Source of the DNA: Streptomyces sp. cf386
GTDB taxonomy: Bacteria; Actinomycetota; Actinomycetes; Streptomycetales; Streptomycetaceae
Direction: 5' to 3'
DNA length: 64,000 nucleotides
NCBI RefSeq assembly: GCF_900103585.1
Contig: NZ_FNHV01000001.1
Location: 451,326-515,325, forward strand
Shown here piece by piece: positions 7,979 through 16,070 of this stretch; the first letter of the stretch is position 1; each line of letters begins with the position of its first letter. The notes beneath the pieces are model-generated. The model had not been told where the DNA came from. It searched no databases and was given only the letters and a program-made list of their open reading frames with translations. The position numbers and the translations under genes were made by a program.

Positions 7979-9241
7979 TCACAGCCGTAGGTCGTACCCC
8001 ACGGGCAGGTGGTTCGTGCCGCGGCCCAGGACGGCCGGGATCCACTCGATGTCCTCGTCCCTGACGGCGAGACGCAGGCCGGGCAGGCGGGTGAGCAGGG
8101 TGCCGAGGGCGATCTGGAGTTCGGCGCGGGCGAGGGCGGCGCCGGGGCAGAAGTGGATGCCGTGACCGAAGGCCAGGTGGGGGTTGGGCGAGCGGTCCAG
8201 GTCGAGCGTGTCGGGGTCCTCGAAACGGCGCGGGTCCCGGTTGGCCGCGCACAAGGAGACGATGACCGAGTCGCCGGCCGGGACCTCAGTGCCGTGCAGG
8301 TCGCTGTCCTTGTCGAAGAAGCGCCAGGTGGTGAGCTCGAAGGCGCTGTCGTAGCGCAGGAGTTCCTCGACCGCGCGGGGCAGCAGGCCGGGTTCGTCGC
8401 GCAGTCGGGCGAGCTGGTCGGGGTGGCGGAGCAGGGCGATCAGGGCCGTCGTGATCTGGTTGGTCACCGGTTCCTGGCCCGCCACCAGCAACTGGAAGAT
8501 CATCGAGTCCAGTTCCTCCTGGGACAGTTCGCCCCGGTCACGGGCCACGACGAGCCGGCCGAGCAGGTCGTCGTCCGCGCGCTCCCGCTTGTGGGTGACG
8601 ACCTCGGCGATATAGCTCTGCAGGCCGTGCAGCCGCGCCTCGTACAGCGGCCGCCCCGGGTCCGTCGGCCCGACCGGCTGCACGACCTTGCCCCAGTCGC
8701 GGTCGAAGCGCGCGGCCAACCCATGCGGCAGCCCGATGACTTCGGCGAGGACCAGGAAGGGAAAGCGGGCGGCGAAGCCGGTGACCAGGTCGGTGGGTCC
8801 GGTCTCCGGAAGGGCGTCCACCAGCACGTCGGCCAACTCCTGGAACCGGGGCCGCAGTTGCTCGATGCGACGCGGCGTGAAGGCATCCGTCACGAAGCGC
8901 CGCATGTGCGTGTGCTGCGGCGGGTCCTGGTGGAGGAGGTGGACCTGGAGCCGGGAGTGCTGCGGCTCGGGCATGATCGAGGCACGGGCCCGCCAGCGGT
9001 CGTTGCCCCGGTCGTGGTTCTTGCCGAGGCGGTCGTCGTTCAGCGCGGCGTGGGCGGCGTCGTATCCCGTGACGAGCCACGCCTGTACGCCGCTGGGGAA
9101 GAGGACCGGGTGGACCGGCCCGGCCTCGCGCATCCGCTCGTACAACGGATAGGGGTTGGCCTTGTACGGGCAGCCCATCAGCGGAACCGGGTCGGGGAGC
9201 GACTCCGGGTCCGTGGCCGGAAGGGGTTCCTGGAGGGTCAT
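7979..9241 (-). CDS. Cytochrome P450
   Basis: A 420-residue soluble bacterial P450. The heme loop FGHGIHFCPG (Cys365 as ligand), the K-helix EELLR and the C-terminal region are intact. The I-helix reads LLVAGQEPVTN at about 252-261: Pro258 stands where most P450s have the oxygen-activating Thr of the A-G-x-(D/E)-T motif, which may alter O2 protonation or indicate an unusual reaction. It probably tailors the isonitrile product; ferredoxin partners are not encoded nearby. ATG 9241 is preceded by GAGGAG, and the stop of the amidotransferase gene lies 11 bp upstream, so the two are co-transcribed. Confidence 0.92.
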   Translation of the reverse strand: MTLQEPLPATDPESLPDPVPLMGCPYKANPYPLYERMREAGPVHPVLFPSGVQAWLVTGYDAAHAALNDDRLGKNHDRGNDRWRARASIMPEPQHSRLQVHLLHQDPPQHTHMRRFVTDAFTPRRIEQLRPRFQELADVLVDALPETGPTDLVTGFAARFPFLVLAEVIGLPHGLAARFDRDWGKVVQPVGPTDPGRPLYEARLHGLQSYIAEVVTHKRERADDDLLGRLVVARDRGELSQEELDSMIFQLLVAGQEPVTNQITTALIALLRHPDQLARLRDEPGLLPRAVEELLRYDSAFELTTWRFFDKDSDLHGTEVPAGDSVIVSLCAANRDPRRFEDPDTLDLDRSPNPHLAFGHGIHFCPGAALARAELQIALGTLLTRLPGLRLAVRDEDIEWIPAVLGRGTNHLPVGYDLRL

Positions 9242-9252
9242 GCGCGGGCTCC

Positions 9253-11079
9253 TCAGAGGGCGAGTTCGGGCTTGTGGTGGTCGAGCCAGAGGGCGAGGTC
9301 GACGACGCGTTCGAGGCGCAGGCGGTGGCCCCACTCCAGCCGCTCGGGCGGGGTGTCGAGGAAGGGCTTGATGCGGGTCTCGTCGGCCAGCGCCCGGACC
9401 TGTTCGACGGAGAGCGCGTCGCGGGCCAGGTCCTGCAGGCCGCGGTTGTAGTCGGGGTGGTGGGTGGCCGGGTAGTGGTTCTTGGGCCGGTGCAGGACCG
9501 ATTCGGGGGCCAGCCCCGTCCCCGCGGCGCGCAGCAGGCTCTTCTCCCGGCCGTCGAAGCTCTTCAGTGCCCAGGGCGCGTCGAAGGCGTACTGGACGAG
9601 CCGGTGGTCGCAATACGGGACCCGTACCTCCAGTCCCCGGGCCATGCTCAACCGGTCCTTGCGGTGCAGGAGTTGGCGCAGCCAGCGGGTCAGGGACAGG
9701 TGCTGCATCTCGCGCTGCCGGTGCTCGGCGGGGGTCTCGCCGTCGAGGTGGGGTACGGCGGCCAGGGCGCTGCGGTAGGTGTCGTCGCGGAACTCGGCGA
9801 TGTGCAGGTCGAGTTCGGGGTTGAGCGGCATGGCGGCCTCGTCGCCGGTGACCAGCAGCCAGGGGAAGGTGTCCGCCCCGAGCGCCTTCGGGTTGTGGAA
9901 CCAGGGGTAGCCGCCGAAGACCTCGTCGGCGGCCTCGCCGGACAGGGCGACGGTGGAGTGCCGCCGTATCTCCCCGAACAACAGATACAGCGAGGTGTCC
10001 ATGTCGCCGACGCCGATCGGCGAGTCCCGGGCCACGACGACGGCCTTGCGGTGCTCGGGGTCGAGCAGTGCGTGCGGGTCCAGTACGACCGTGCTGTGGT
10101 CGGTGCCGAGGAACGCGCCCGCCTCGGTGGCGTACGGGGTGTCGTGGCCGGTGCGCAGGACGTCGCCGGTGAACTGCTCGGCCTGGTCGCTGTAGTCGAC
10201 GGCGTAGGAGCGGATGCGGGCGTCCGGGCCTTCGCGCAGGCGGAGTTCGTCGGCGAGCAGGGCGGTCAGGACGGTGGAGTCGATGCCGCCGGACAGCAGG
10301 CTGCACAGCGGGACGTCGGCCTCCAACTGACTGCGGGCGGCCTTGCCGAGCAGCGTGCTGATCCGGTCCACGGTCGTGGCCCGGTCGTCCTCGTGCGCAC
10401 CGGCCTCCAGCTGCCAGTAGCGGCGCTCACGGATGCCGTCCCGGTCCAGGACGAGCAGGCCGCCCGGCTCGACCTCCCGTACGCCGGACCACACCGTCGG
10501 CCCGGTGTTGAACAGCAGGCTGTACGCCTCCCGCAGCCCGTCCGCGTCCACCCGGGGCCGTATCTCCGGGTGTTGGAAGAGCGCCTTGGGCTCGGAGGCG
10601 AAGGCGAGGCCTCCGTCGACGGCCGCCCAGAACAGCGGTTTCACGCCGAGCCGGTCGCGGACGAGGAGCAGCCGGTGGGCGCGCTCGTCCCAGACGGCGA
10701 AGGCGAACATGCCCTCCAGGTGGTCGGCGAGCCCTTCGCCCCACTCTGCGTAGGCGCGCAGCACGACCTCGGTGTCGCTGCGGGTGTGGAACACGTGCCC
10801 GCGGCCCCGGAGTTCGGCTCGCAGCTCGTGGTGGTTGTAGACCTCGCCGCTGTGGCTCAGCACGACCGTGGGTTCGTGTGGCCGGTCGGTCATCGGCTGT
10901 ACGCCGCCTTCGAGGTCGATGACGGCCAGGCGGCGGTGACCGATCGCGGCGTGCTCGCCCAGCCACACACCTCCGGCGTCCGGGCCGCGTCGAGAGAGTT
11001 CGGCGGTCATGGCCTCGATGACCGGGGCCTGGGTGCGGGCGTCGCTGTGGAACGACACCCAGCCGGTGATTCCGCACAT
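9253..11079 (-). CDS. Asparagine synthetase-type glutamine-dependent amidotransferase
   Basis: A 608-residue two-domain enzyme. Residues 1-200 are a class II glutaminase beginning MCGITGW, where Cys2 becomes the N-terminal nucleophile; RGPD, RDRLGVKP and SGEVYNHHEL line the glutamine site. Residues 230-600 form the synthetase domain with the ATP-pyrophosphatase loop SGGIDST (263-269) and SGEAADEVFGGY. The family activates a carboxylate with ATP and transfers ammonia. Placed between an exporter gene and a P450, it is more likely to amidate a natural-product intermediate than to make cell asparagine, but a housekeeping role cannot be excluded. ATG 11079 fixes Cys2 at the terminus and has GGAG upstream. 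Confidence 0.9.
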   Translation of the reverse strand: MCGITGWVSFHSDARTQAPVIEAMTAELSRRGPDAGGVWLGEHAAIGHRRLAVIDLEGGVQPMTDRPHEPTVVLSHSGEVYNHHELRAELRGRGHVFHTRSDTEVVLRAYAEWGEGLADHLEGMFAFAVWDERAHRLLLVRDRLGVKPLFWAAVDGGLAFASEPKALFQHPEIRPRVDADGLREAYSLLFNTGPTVWSGVREVEPGGLLVLDRDGIRERRYWQLEAGAHEDDRATTVDRISTLLGKAARSQLEADVPLCSLLSGGIDSTVLTALLADELRLREGPDARIRSYAVDYSDQAEQFTGDVLRTGHDTPYATEAGAFLGTDHSTVVLDPHALLDPEHRKAVVVARDSPIGVGDMDTSLYLLFGEIRRHSTVALSGEAADEVFGGYPWFHNPKALGADTFPWLLVTGDEAAMPLNPELDLHIAEFRDDTYRSALAAVPHLDGETPAEHRQREMQHLSLTRWLRQLLHRKDRLSMARGLEVRVPYCDHRLVQYAFDAPWALKSFDGREKSLLRAAGTGLAPESVLHRPKNHYPATHHPDYNRGLQDLARDALSVEQVRALADETRIKPFLDTPPERLEWGHRLRLERVVDLALWLDHHKPELAL

Positions 11080-11092
11080 GGGGTCTCCTGGA

Positions 11093-12457
11093 TCAGGTCG
11101 AGACGGTGTCGGTGGTCCGCTCGGGCACGGCGGCGGTCGGTCGGCCGGGCAGCGCGAGCAGCGGTACGGCAAGACAGGCGGCCACGGCTGCGAGGGCCAG
11201 CCCGGCCCGCGCTCCGTCGCCCGCCCCGTCGCCCGTCCCGGAAAGGGCCCAGGCGGCGGTGGCCAGGGCCGGGCCGAGGGTGAAGCCGAGACTGCGGGCG
11301 ACCTGCACCGTCGAGCCGACGGTGGCGATCCGCTCCGGTGGCGCGGCGCCCATGACCAGGGCCTGGGTCGGGCCGCCGCCCAGGCCCATGCCGATGCCGG
11401 CCAGCGCGAGCCGCCAGGCCACGTCGGGCGGGGACCAGCCGTCGCCGAGCGGGATCAGCAGGAGCAGTCCGGCCGCGGTGAGCGCGGCACCGGTGACCGC
11501 GACCCGCCGGAACCCGTACCAGTCGGCGAGCCGTCCGCCGAACGGCCCGGCCAGCGCCATGCCGAGCGGGAAGGCGAGCACGGTCAGCCCGGTCGCGGTG
11601 GCGCTGACTCCGTCGTCCCGTTGGAGGTGCAGGGCGACGACGTAGTGCATGGCGGCGAACCCGGCCGCGAGGGCCAGCACCGCACCGTGTGCGCGGAACA
11701 GTCCCGCAGCCCGCAGGACACCGGTCACCGGACGCCCGCCCGGCCCGCGCAGCCACCACCACAACGGCGGTACGGCGGCAACCGCGAGCAGGAACCACGG
11801 CGGTTCCCCGGATCCCAGCGTCAGGGCGAGCAGCAGCAGGGCCAGCCCGCAGGCCACCGCCGGCGCGTCGGTCAGTGATCGCCGGTCGGGCCCGCGCAGG
11901 GCACCGTCCTTGGGCATCGCCCTCCAGGCCACGACCAACGCCAGCAAGCAGAAAGGGATCTTGACCAGGAACACCCAGCGCCACCCGAGGTGGTCCAGCA
12001 GCAGCCCGCCCACCGCCGGGCCGGTCACGGCGCCCAGCGGGCCGAGCGTCGCGGGCACGCTCATCGCCCGGCCGCGCGCCTCGGGTCGTACGGCGCGGAT
12101 CGCCAGCACCGGCATCAGCACGAACAGCACCGCCGCGCACGCGCCCTGCCCGATCCGGGCGGCGATCAGCCAGGCGGCCCAGGGCGCGAGGGCGGCCAGC
12201 GCACTGCACAGAGCGAAGCCGGTGGTGGCCGCCAGCAGCGCGGGCCGCGTGCCCGTGCCGTCCAGCCATCGGCCGACCGGCAACAGCAGGGCCACGACCG
12301 GGAGTTGGTACCCCAGCGCCGCCCACTGCGCCGTGGCGGCCGAGACGTCCAGGCCTTCGGCGATGTCGGCCAGCGCCACGTTGACGATGTTCATGTCGAG
12401 CATCGCCACGAACGACAGCGTGCCCGCCACGGCCACGAGAACCCAGCGGTCCGTCAC
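11093..12457 (-). CDS. MFS exporter, DHA2 (EmrB/QacA-like) family
   Basis: A 454-residue membrane protein, the family length for 12-14 helix drug:H+ antiporters. The first helix has SFVAMLDMNIVNVALADI (DHA2 motif D1), followed by motif A-like LPVGRWLDGTGTRPALL and motif C-like GPLGAVTGPAVGGLLLDHLG. It exports small organic compounds using proton entry. The stop lies 13 bp before the amidotransferase start, so it shares that transcript and is the likely export or self-protection pump for the product. The start is ATG 12457; the 177 bp upstream contain a perfect palindrome at 12579. Confidence 0.9.
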   Translation of the reverse strand: MTDRWVLVAVAGTLSFVAMLDMNIVNVALADIAEGLDVSAATAQWAALGYQLPVVALLLPVGRWLDGTGTRPALLAATTGFALCSALAALAPWAAWLIAARIGQGACAAVLFVLMPVLAIRAVRPEARGRAMSVPATLGPLGAVTGPAVGGLLLDHLGWRWVFLVKIPFCLLALVVAWRAMPKDGALRGPDRRSLTDAPAVACGLALLLLALTLGSGEPPWFLLAVAAVPPLWWWLRGPGGRPVTGVLRAAGLFRAHGAVLALAAGFAAMHYVVALHLQRDDGVSATATGLTVLAFPLGMALAGPFGGRLADWYGFRRVAVTGAALTAAGLLLLIPLGDGWSPPDVAWRLALAGIGMGLGGGPTQALVMGAAPPERIATVGSTVQVARSLGFTLGPALATAAWALSGTGDGAGDGARAGLALAAVAACLAVPLLALPGRPTAAVPERTTDTVST

Positions 12458-12578
12458 CCTCGCGTCCCCTCCCCCTCACGACCGGCTGCCGGACAGCAGC
12501 CTCGCTTCAGAGGTCGGGGACGCCGGGGGCTGAGTTCCCGAACATGGCCGGAAATATGATGAAACGCGGAGTCAGCCT

Positions 12579-12596
12579 CCGTACAGCTCTGTACGG
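12579..12596. promoter_or_regulatory. Perfect 18-bp palindromic operator candidate
   Basis: CCGTACAG-CT-CTGTACGG has 8-bp arms and a 2-bp centre, too tight for a hairpin terminator but typical of a dimeric repressor site. It lies in the 177-bp gap between the Cys-cluster gene stop and the exporter start, where an internal promoter would be expected. It does not resemble the GTACCCC-type CsoR site. The regulator is unknown. Confidence 0.4.
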
Positions 12597-12634
12597 CGCC
12601 TTCTACCTGTGTCTCTTCGGCCTTCTACGAACGG

Positions 12635-12859
12635 TCAGGCCGAGACGATGCCGTCCAGCTTCCCGGACTTGGCTTCCTCGACCAGCGACGAGAACTGGTC
12701 GGCACTCATCTGCACCCGTTGCCCGAAGTCGTCCGTGAGGACGACCCGGCGCTCGGCCGGGGCGGCGGGGTCGACGAACAGTTGCGGACAGCCGCAGTCG
12801 CAGTTGCCGCAGAAGGTCGCCACCGGGTCCAGGCCGTCAATCCCGTGGATGTCGCTCAT
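12635..12859 (-). CDS. 74-residue Cys-cluster protein of unknown function
   Basis: A short protein with an FCGNCDCGCP cluster (Cys17, 20, 22, 24) and a hydrophilic C-terminal half reading VVLTDDFGQRVQMSADQFSS. The CxxCxCxC arrangement suggests soft-metal (copper, zinc) or iron-sulfur binding, which fits the copper genes 4 kb away, but the family is not one I can name. The C-terminal pattern is faintly like DUF397. A RiPP precursor role is possible but less likely, because no peptide-modifying enzyme is present. ATG 12859 has AAAGG upstream. It lies 29 bp after the importer ATPase gene and upstream of the exporter, in the same orientation. Confidence 0.75.
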   Translation of the reverse strand: MSDIHGIDGLDPVATFCGNCDCGCPQLFVDPAAPAERRVVLTDDFGQRVQMSADQFSSLVEEAKSGKLDGIVSA

Positions 12860-12888
12860 CGTTCACAACCTTTCGCGATCGTGGGCGC

Positions 12889-13740
12889 TCACCGGTGTGA
12901 CCGCCCGGGACCAGCCCCCAGCGCACCGCTCGGGGCCGACATGGGGATACCCGCTCCGTCCGGCCCGTCCACCGGGGCCCGATGATCGAAGGCGATCAGC
13001 GGATCGCCGGTCAGCGGATGGTCCACCACGGTCGCCCGGACGCCGAACACCTCGGCGAGCAGAGCGGGTTGCAGTACCTCGCGAGGTGGGCCCGAGGCGA
13101 CCACCCGGCCGTCGTGCAGGACGTGCAGCCGGTCGCAGACGGAGGCGGCGGCGTTGAGGTCGTGCAGCGACACGAGGGTGGTGCGGCGCTGGGCGCGCAG
13201 CAGGGCGAGCAGTTCCACCTGGTGGCGGATGTCGAGGTGGTTGGTGGGCTCGTCCAGGACCAGGACGTCCGGCTGCTGGGCGAAGGCGCGGGCCAGCAGG
13301 ACGCGTTGGCGTTCACCGCCGGACAGCTCGGTGAAGCGACGCCCGGTGTGCCGCTCCATGCCGACGTCCCCGAGGGCGCGGGCTACGACGTCCCGGTCGG
13401 TGGCGTCCTCCCCGGCGAAGGCCCGCTTGTAGGGCGTACGGCCCATGGCGACGACCTCGCGGACGGTCAGCTCGAAGTCACCGCCGCGCTCCTGCGGGAG
13501 GGCGGCGACATGGCGGGCCGATCGGGCAGGTGCCATCTCGCCGATGTCGGTCCCGGCGAGCAGCACCCGTCCGGCGGTGGGCTTCAGGTGCCGGTACACG
13601 GTGCGCAGGAGCGTGGACTTGCCGCTGCCGTTCGGACCGACGAGGCCGGTGATCTCCCCCTCGGCCGCGATCAGGTGGGCGCCGGCGACGACCGTACGGC
13701 CCGCGTACGCGACGTGCAGGTCCTCGATGTCGATCCTCAA
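12889..13740 (-). CDS. ABC transporter ATPase, FecCD-type metallophore importer
   Basis: A 283-residue FepC/BtuD-class ATPase: Walker A GPNGSGKST, Q-loop LPQERG, signature LSGGERQRV, Walker B VLVLDEPTNH, switch LHDLN. It energises the permease encoded upstream. TTG 13740 is preferred because GGGGGAG precedes it closely; an ATG at 13839 would overlap the permease gene by 53 bp and translate the degenerate repeats of the gap. The protein resembles the cobalamin-type ATPase at 4591-5373 across its length, but no cobalamin riboswitch precedes this operon. It is followed by the Cys-cluster gene. Confidence 0.88.
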   Translation of the reverse strand: MRIDIEDLHVAYAGRTVVAGAHLIAAEGEITGLVGPNGSGKSTLLRTVYRHLKPTAGRVLLAGTDIGEMAPARSARHVAALPQERGGDFELTVREVVAMGRTPYKRAFAGEDATDRDVVARALGDVGMERHTGRRFTELSGGERQRVLLARAFAQQPDVLVLDEPTNHLDIRHQVELLALLRAQRRTTLVSLHDLNAAASVCDRLHVLHDGRVVASGPPREVLQPALLAEVFGVRATVVDHPLTGDPLIAFDHRAPVDGPDGAGIPMSAPSGALGAGPGRSHR

Positions 13741-13786
13741 TGTCCGCTCCCCCAGATCCCCCGGATCCCCCAGCTCTCCCAGATCC

Positions 13787-14872
13787 TCAACTTCCGCTCC
13801 CCAGACGCCGGTCCAGCAGATACAGCAGGGCCGGAGCACCGATCAGCGAGGTGACCACGCCGACCGGCAGCTCCTGGGTGTCCATCGCCGTGCGGCAGAC
13901 GATGTCGACGACCACCAGCAGCAGCGCCCCGAACAGCGCGGAGACCGGCAGCAGACGCCGATGGTCGCCGCCGACGACCAGACGGCATACGTGCGGCACC
14001 ATCAGCGCGACGAAGGCGATCGCCCCCGAGACCGCCACCAGGACGCCGGTCAGCACGCTGGTCACCGTGAACAGTTCCCGCCGCAGCCGGGTGACGTCGA
14101 TGCCGAGCCCGGCCGCGGTCTCGTCGCCCATCAGCAGGGCGTTCAGGCCCCGGGCGCGTGCCTGGAGGCACAGCCAGCCGGCCGGCACCGCGACCGCGGG
14201 TACCGCCAGCAGGTCCCAGTTCGCGCCGCTTAGGCTGCCCATGAGCCAGAACAGCACGCTGTGGGTCTGCTGTTCGTCCCCGGCCTGCAACACCAGGTAG
14301 CTGGTGAACCCGGACAGGAACTGCCCGATCGCCACCCCGGCCAGCACCAGCCGAAGCGGCGCGAATCCCCCGCCCCGCCGGGCCACGGCCCACACGAGCG
14401 CGAAGGTGGCCAGAGCTCCGACGAAGGCCGCCCCGGACAGTCCGAGTCCCAGCGCCCCGCCGGCCCCGAGACCGAGGACGATCGCGGCGACCGCGCCCAG
14501 GGAGGCGCCGTTGGAGATGCCGAGGAGGTACGGGTCGGCCAGCGGGTTGCGCACCAGCGCCTGCACCGCCGTACCGACGAGTCCGAGCCCCGCGCCGACG
14601 AGGGCCGCCAACAGGGCTCGGGGGACGCGGAGTTGCCAGACGATCAGGTCGTCGGTGCCGGGGCGCGGGGCCTCGCCGGACAGACGGCGCCCGACCACGC
14701 TCCACACCTCACCGGCTGGGATGGACGTCGAGCCCCAGGACACCGCCGCGGTGAGGGTGGCGAGCAGTCCCAGGGCGAGGGCCAGCGCCAGCGGTCCGGA
14801 GGGGACGGAACGCGTACGCGTACGCTCCTGTCCCTTCTCCGTGCCCTTCCGGCCGGCCAGGGTGTCGACCAC
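13787..14872 (-). CDS. FecCD-type ABC permease, metallophore importer
   Basis: A 361-residue polytopic protein of the FecCD/BtuC family. Recognisable segments are RVPRALLAALVGAGLGLVG, ADPYLLGISNGASLGA, LNALLMGDETAAGLGI and AFVALMVPHVCRL. About ten membrane helices follow a basic N-terminus of some 30 residues. The start is GTG 14872, two bases after the binding-protein stop, implying coupled translation. Family members import ferric siderophores, heme, cobalamin or other metal chelates. The biosynthetic genes downstream suggest that it takes up their metal-loaded product; this is inference. Confidence 0.88.
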   Translation of the reverse strand: MVDTLAGRKGTEKGQERTRTRSVPSGPLALALALGLLATLTAAVSWGSTSIPAGEVWSVVGRRLSGEAPRPGTDDLIVWQLRVPRALLAALVGAGLGLVGTAVQALVRNPLADPYLLGISNGASLGAVAAIVLGLGAGGALGLGLSGAAFVGALATFALVWAVARRGGGFAPLRLVLAGVAIGQFLSGFTSYLVLQAGDEQQTHSVLFWLMGSLSGANWDLLAVPAVAVPAGWLCLQARARGLNALLMGDETAAGLGIDVTRLRRELFTVTSVLTGVLVAVSGAIAFVALMVPHVCRLVVGGDHRRLLPVSALFGALLLVVVDIVCRTAMDTQELPVGVVTSLIGAPALLYLLDRRLGSGS

Positions 14873-14874
14873 GG

Positions 14875-15957
14875 TCAGCCGACCTTGCCGGGGTACAGGG
14901 TCTTGGCGATCTCCTCGACCGCGTCGGCGTTGGTGACACCGGCGATGGTGGTCCGCTCGGAGCCGATGCGCAGGAAGCGGCCCTCCTCGGCGGCCTTCAG
15001 GCCCTTGGTGGCGGAGTTCGATTCCAGCCACTTCTGCGCCTCGTCGAAGGCCTTCTGGTTCGCCGCGTCGCTGCCCCGGTCGCGCACGCCGAGCTGGATC
15101 CAGTCCGGGTTCTTGGCGATCACGTCCTCCCAGCCGACCTGCTTGAAGTCACCGTCGCAGTCGGCGAAGACGTTGCGCGCCCCGGCGAGGCCGATGACCG
15201 CGTTGGCGACCTGGCGGTTGCAGACGGCCATGGGCTGCTTGGTGCCGGCGTCGTAGTCGAAGAAGAAGTAGGTGGGCCGCTCGTCCTCGGGCGTGCCCCC
15301 GACCGCCTTCTGGACGGCGTCGATCTTCTCCTTCATCCCGGCGACGAGTTCCTTCGCCTTCGCGCTGGTCCCCGTGACCGCGCCGAGCGAGGTGATGTCG
15401 TCCTCGACGGCGGAGAGATCGGTGACCGGGCTCTTGCTCATGGCGGCGCAGGCCGTCGACTTCAGGAAGGTGTGCTTGATGCCGGCCGCCTCGAACTCCT
15501 CCTCGGTCGGGGCGTCCCCCATTCCGCCGCCCATGTTCATCGAGGCGAAGGTGTCGATGTACAGGTCGGCGCCGGAGCCGAGGAGCTTCTCCTTGGGGAT
15601 GACGGTGTCGCTGAGCACCTTCACCCGCTGTGCCTGCGCGTCGAGTTCGCCGGGCAGGGTGCCCTTGCCGGGCGGGAAGCCGGTACCGATCACCTTGTCC
15701 CCGGCGCCCAGCCGGAGCAGCAGCTCCAGGCTGGAGGCGTTGCTGGTGACGATCTGCTTCGGGGCCGAGGCGAAAGTGGTCTTCGCGCCCGTGCAGTCGG
15801 TGACGGTGACCGGGTAGTCCGCGGAGTCGCCCTTCCCTGCGGTGGGGCCCGCCTGGTCGCTGTCCCCGCTGTCTCCGCTCCCCTCACTGCCGCAACCCGC
15901 CGCCAGCAGGCCGCCGAGCACCGCAGCCGTCGTAGCCCGCCACACACGAGAACGCAT
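14875..15957 (-). CDS. Substrate-binding lipoprotein with a Met-rich loop
   Basis: A 360-residue lipoprotein; the signal peptide ends LLAAGC with Cys22 lipidated, followed by an acidic Gly/Ser linker. The body is a helical-backbone binding protein of the FecB/BtuF class (APKQIVTSNASSLELLLRLG). Unusual is SMNMGGGMG at 139-147, three methionines in a flexible glycine loop next to the expected ligand cleft, with Cys170 nearby; such clusters suit Cu(I) or a thioether-liganded metal. ATG 15957 has GGGGAG upstream. It is the first gene of the importer-biosynthesis transcription unit and is separated from the sigma-factor gene by a terminator. Confidence 0.88.
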   Translation of the reverse strand: MRSRVWRATTAAVLGGLLAAGCGSEGSGDSGDSDQAGPTAGKGDSADYPVTVTDCTGAKTTFASAPKQIVTSNASSLELLLRLGAGDKVIGTGFPPGKGTLPGELDAQAQRVKVLSDTVIPKEKLLGSGADLYIDTFASMNMGGGMGDAPTEEEFEAAGIKHTFLKSTACAAMSKSPVTDLSAVEDDITSLGAVTGTSAKAKELVAGMKEKIDAVQKAVGGTPEDERPTYFFFDYDAGTKQPMAVCNRQVANAVIGLAGARNVFADCDGDFKQVGWEDVIAKNPDWIQLGVRDRGSDAANQKAFDEAQKWLESNSATKGLKAAEEGRFLRIGSERTTIAGVTNADAVEEIAKTLYPGKVG

Positions 15958-15974
15958 CGAAACTCCCCGAATTC

Positions 15975-16012
15975 ACTGGACGCACAGGCGGATCTCCGCC
16001 GCCCGATCCAGT
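15975..16012 (-). promoter_or_regulatory. Nested inverted repeats in the leader of the importer operon
   Basis: ACTGGA/TCCAGT arms (15975-15980 and 16007-16012) enclose GGCGGA-TC-TCCGCC (15987-16000). The element lies 18 bp in front of the lipoprotein start, between it and the preceding terminator, in the only space where the operon promoter can lie. It could be an operator or an RNA structure; sequence alone does not decide. Confidence 0.35.
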
Positions 16013-16024
16013 AGTCGGGGCGAA

Positions 16025-16062
16025 CCCGGTGTCAGTTCCCGGCCGGGGGAACTGACACCGGG
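16025..16062 (-). terminator. Strong hairpin terminator after the ECF sigma gene
   Basis: Sixteen-base perfect arms (CCCGGTGTCAGTTCCC and its complement) flank a 6-nt loop, starting 9 bp beyond the minus-strand stop of the sigma-factor gene at 16071. It separates the sigma gene from the importer-biosynthesis operon, so these are distinct transcription units. There is no U-tract, as usual in Streptomyces. Confidence 0.8.
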
Positions 16063-16070
16063 GCTCCCGG

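Noticed and set aside
4515-8252. Long minus-strand open frame across the importer genes and the repeat array
   Set aside because: Antisense to btuC, btuD and btuF and built of repeat-derived Pro/Arg/Gly sequence; no ribosome site and no domain.
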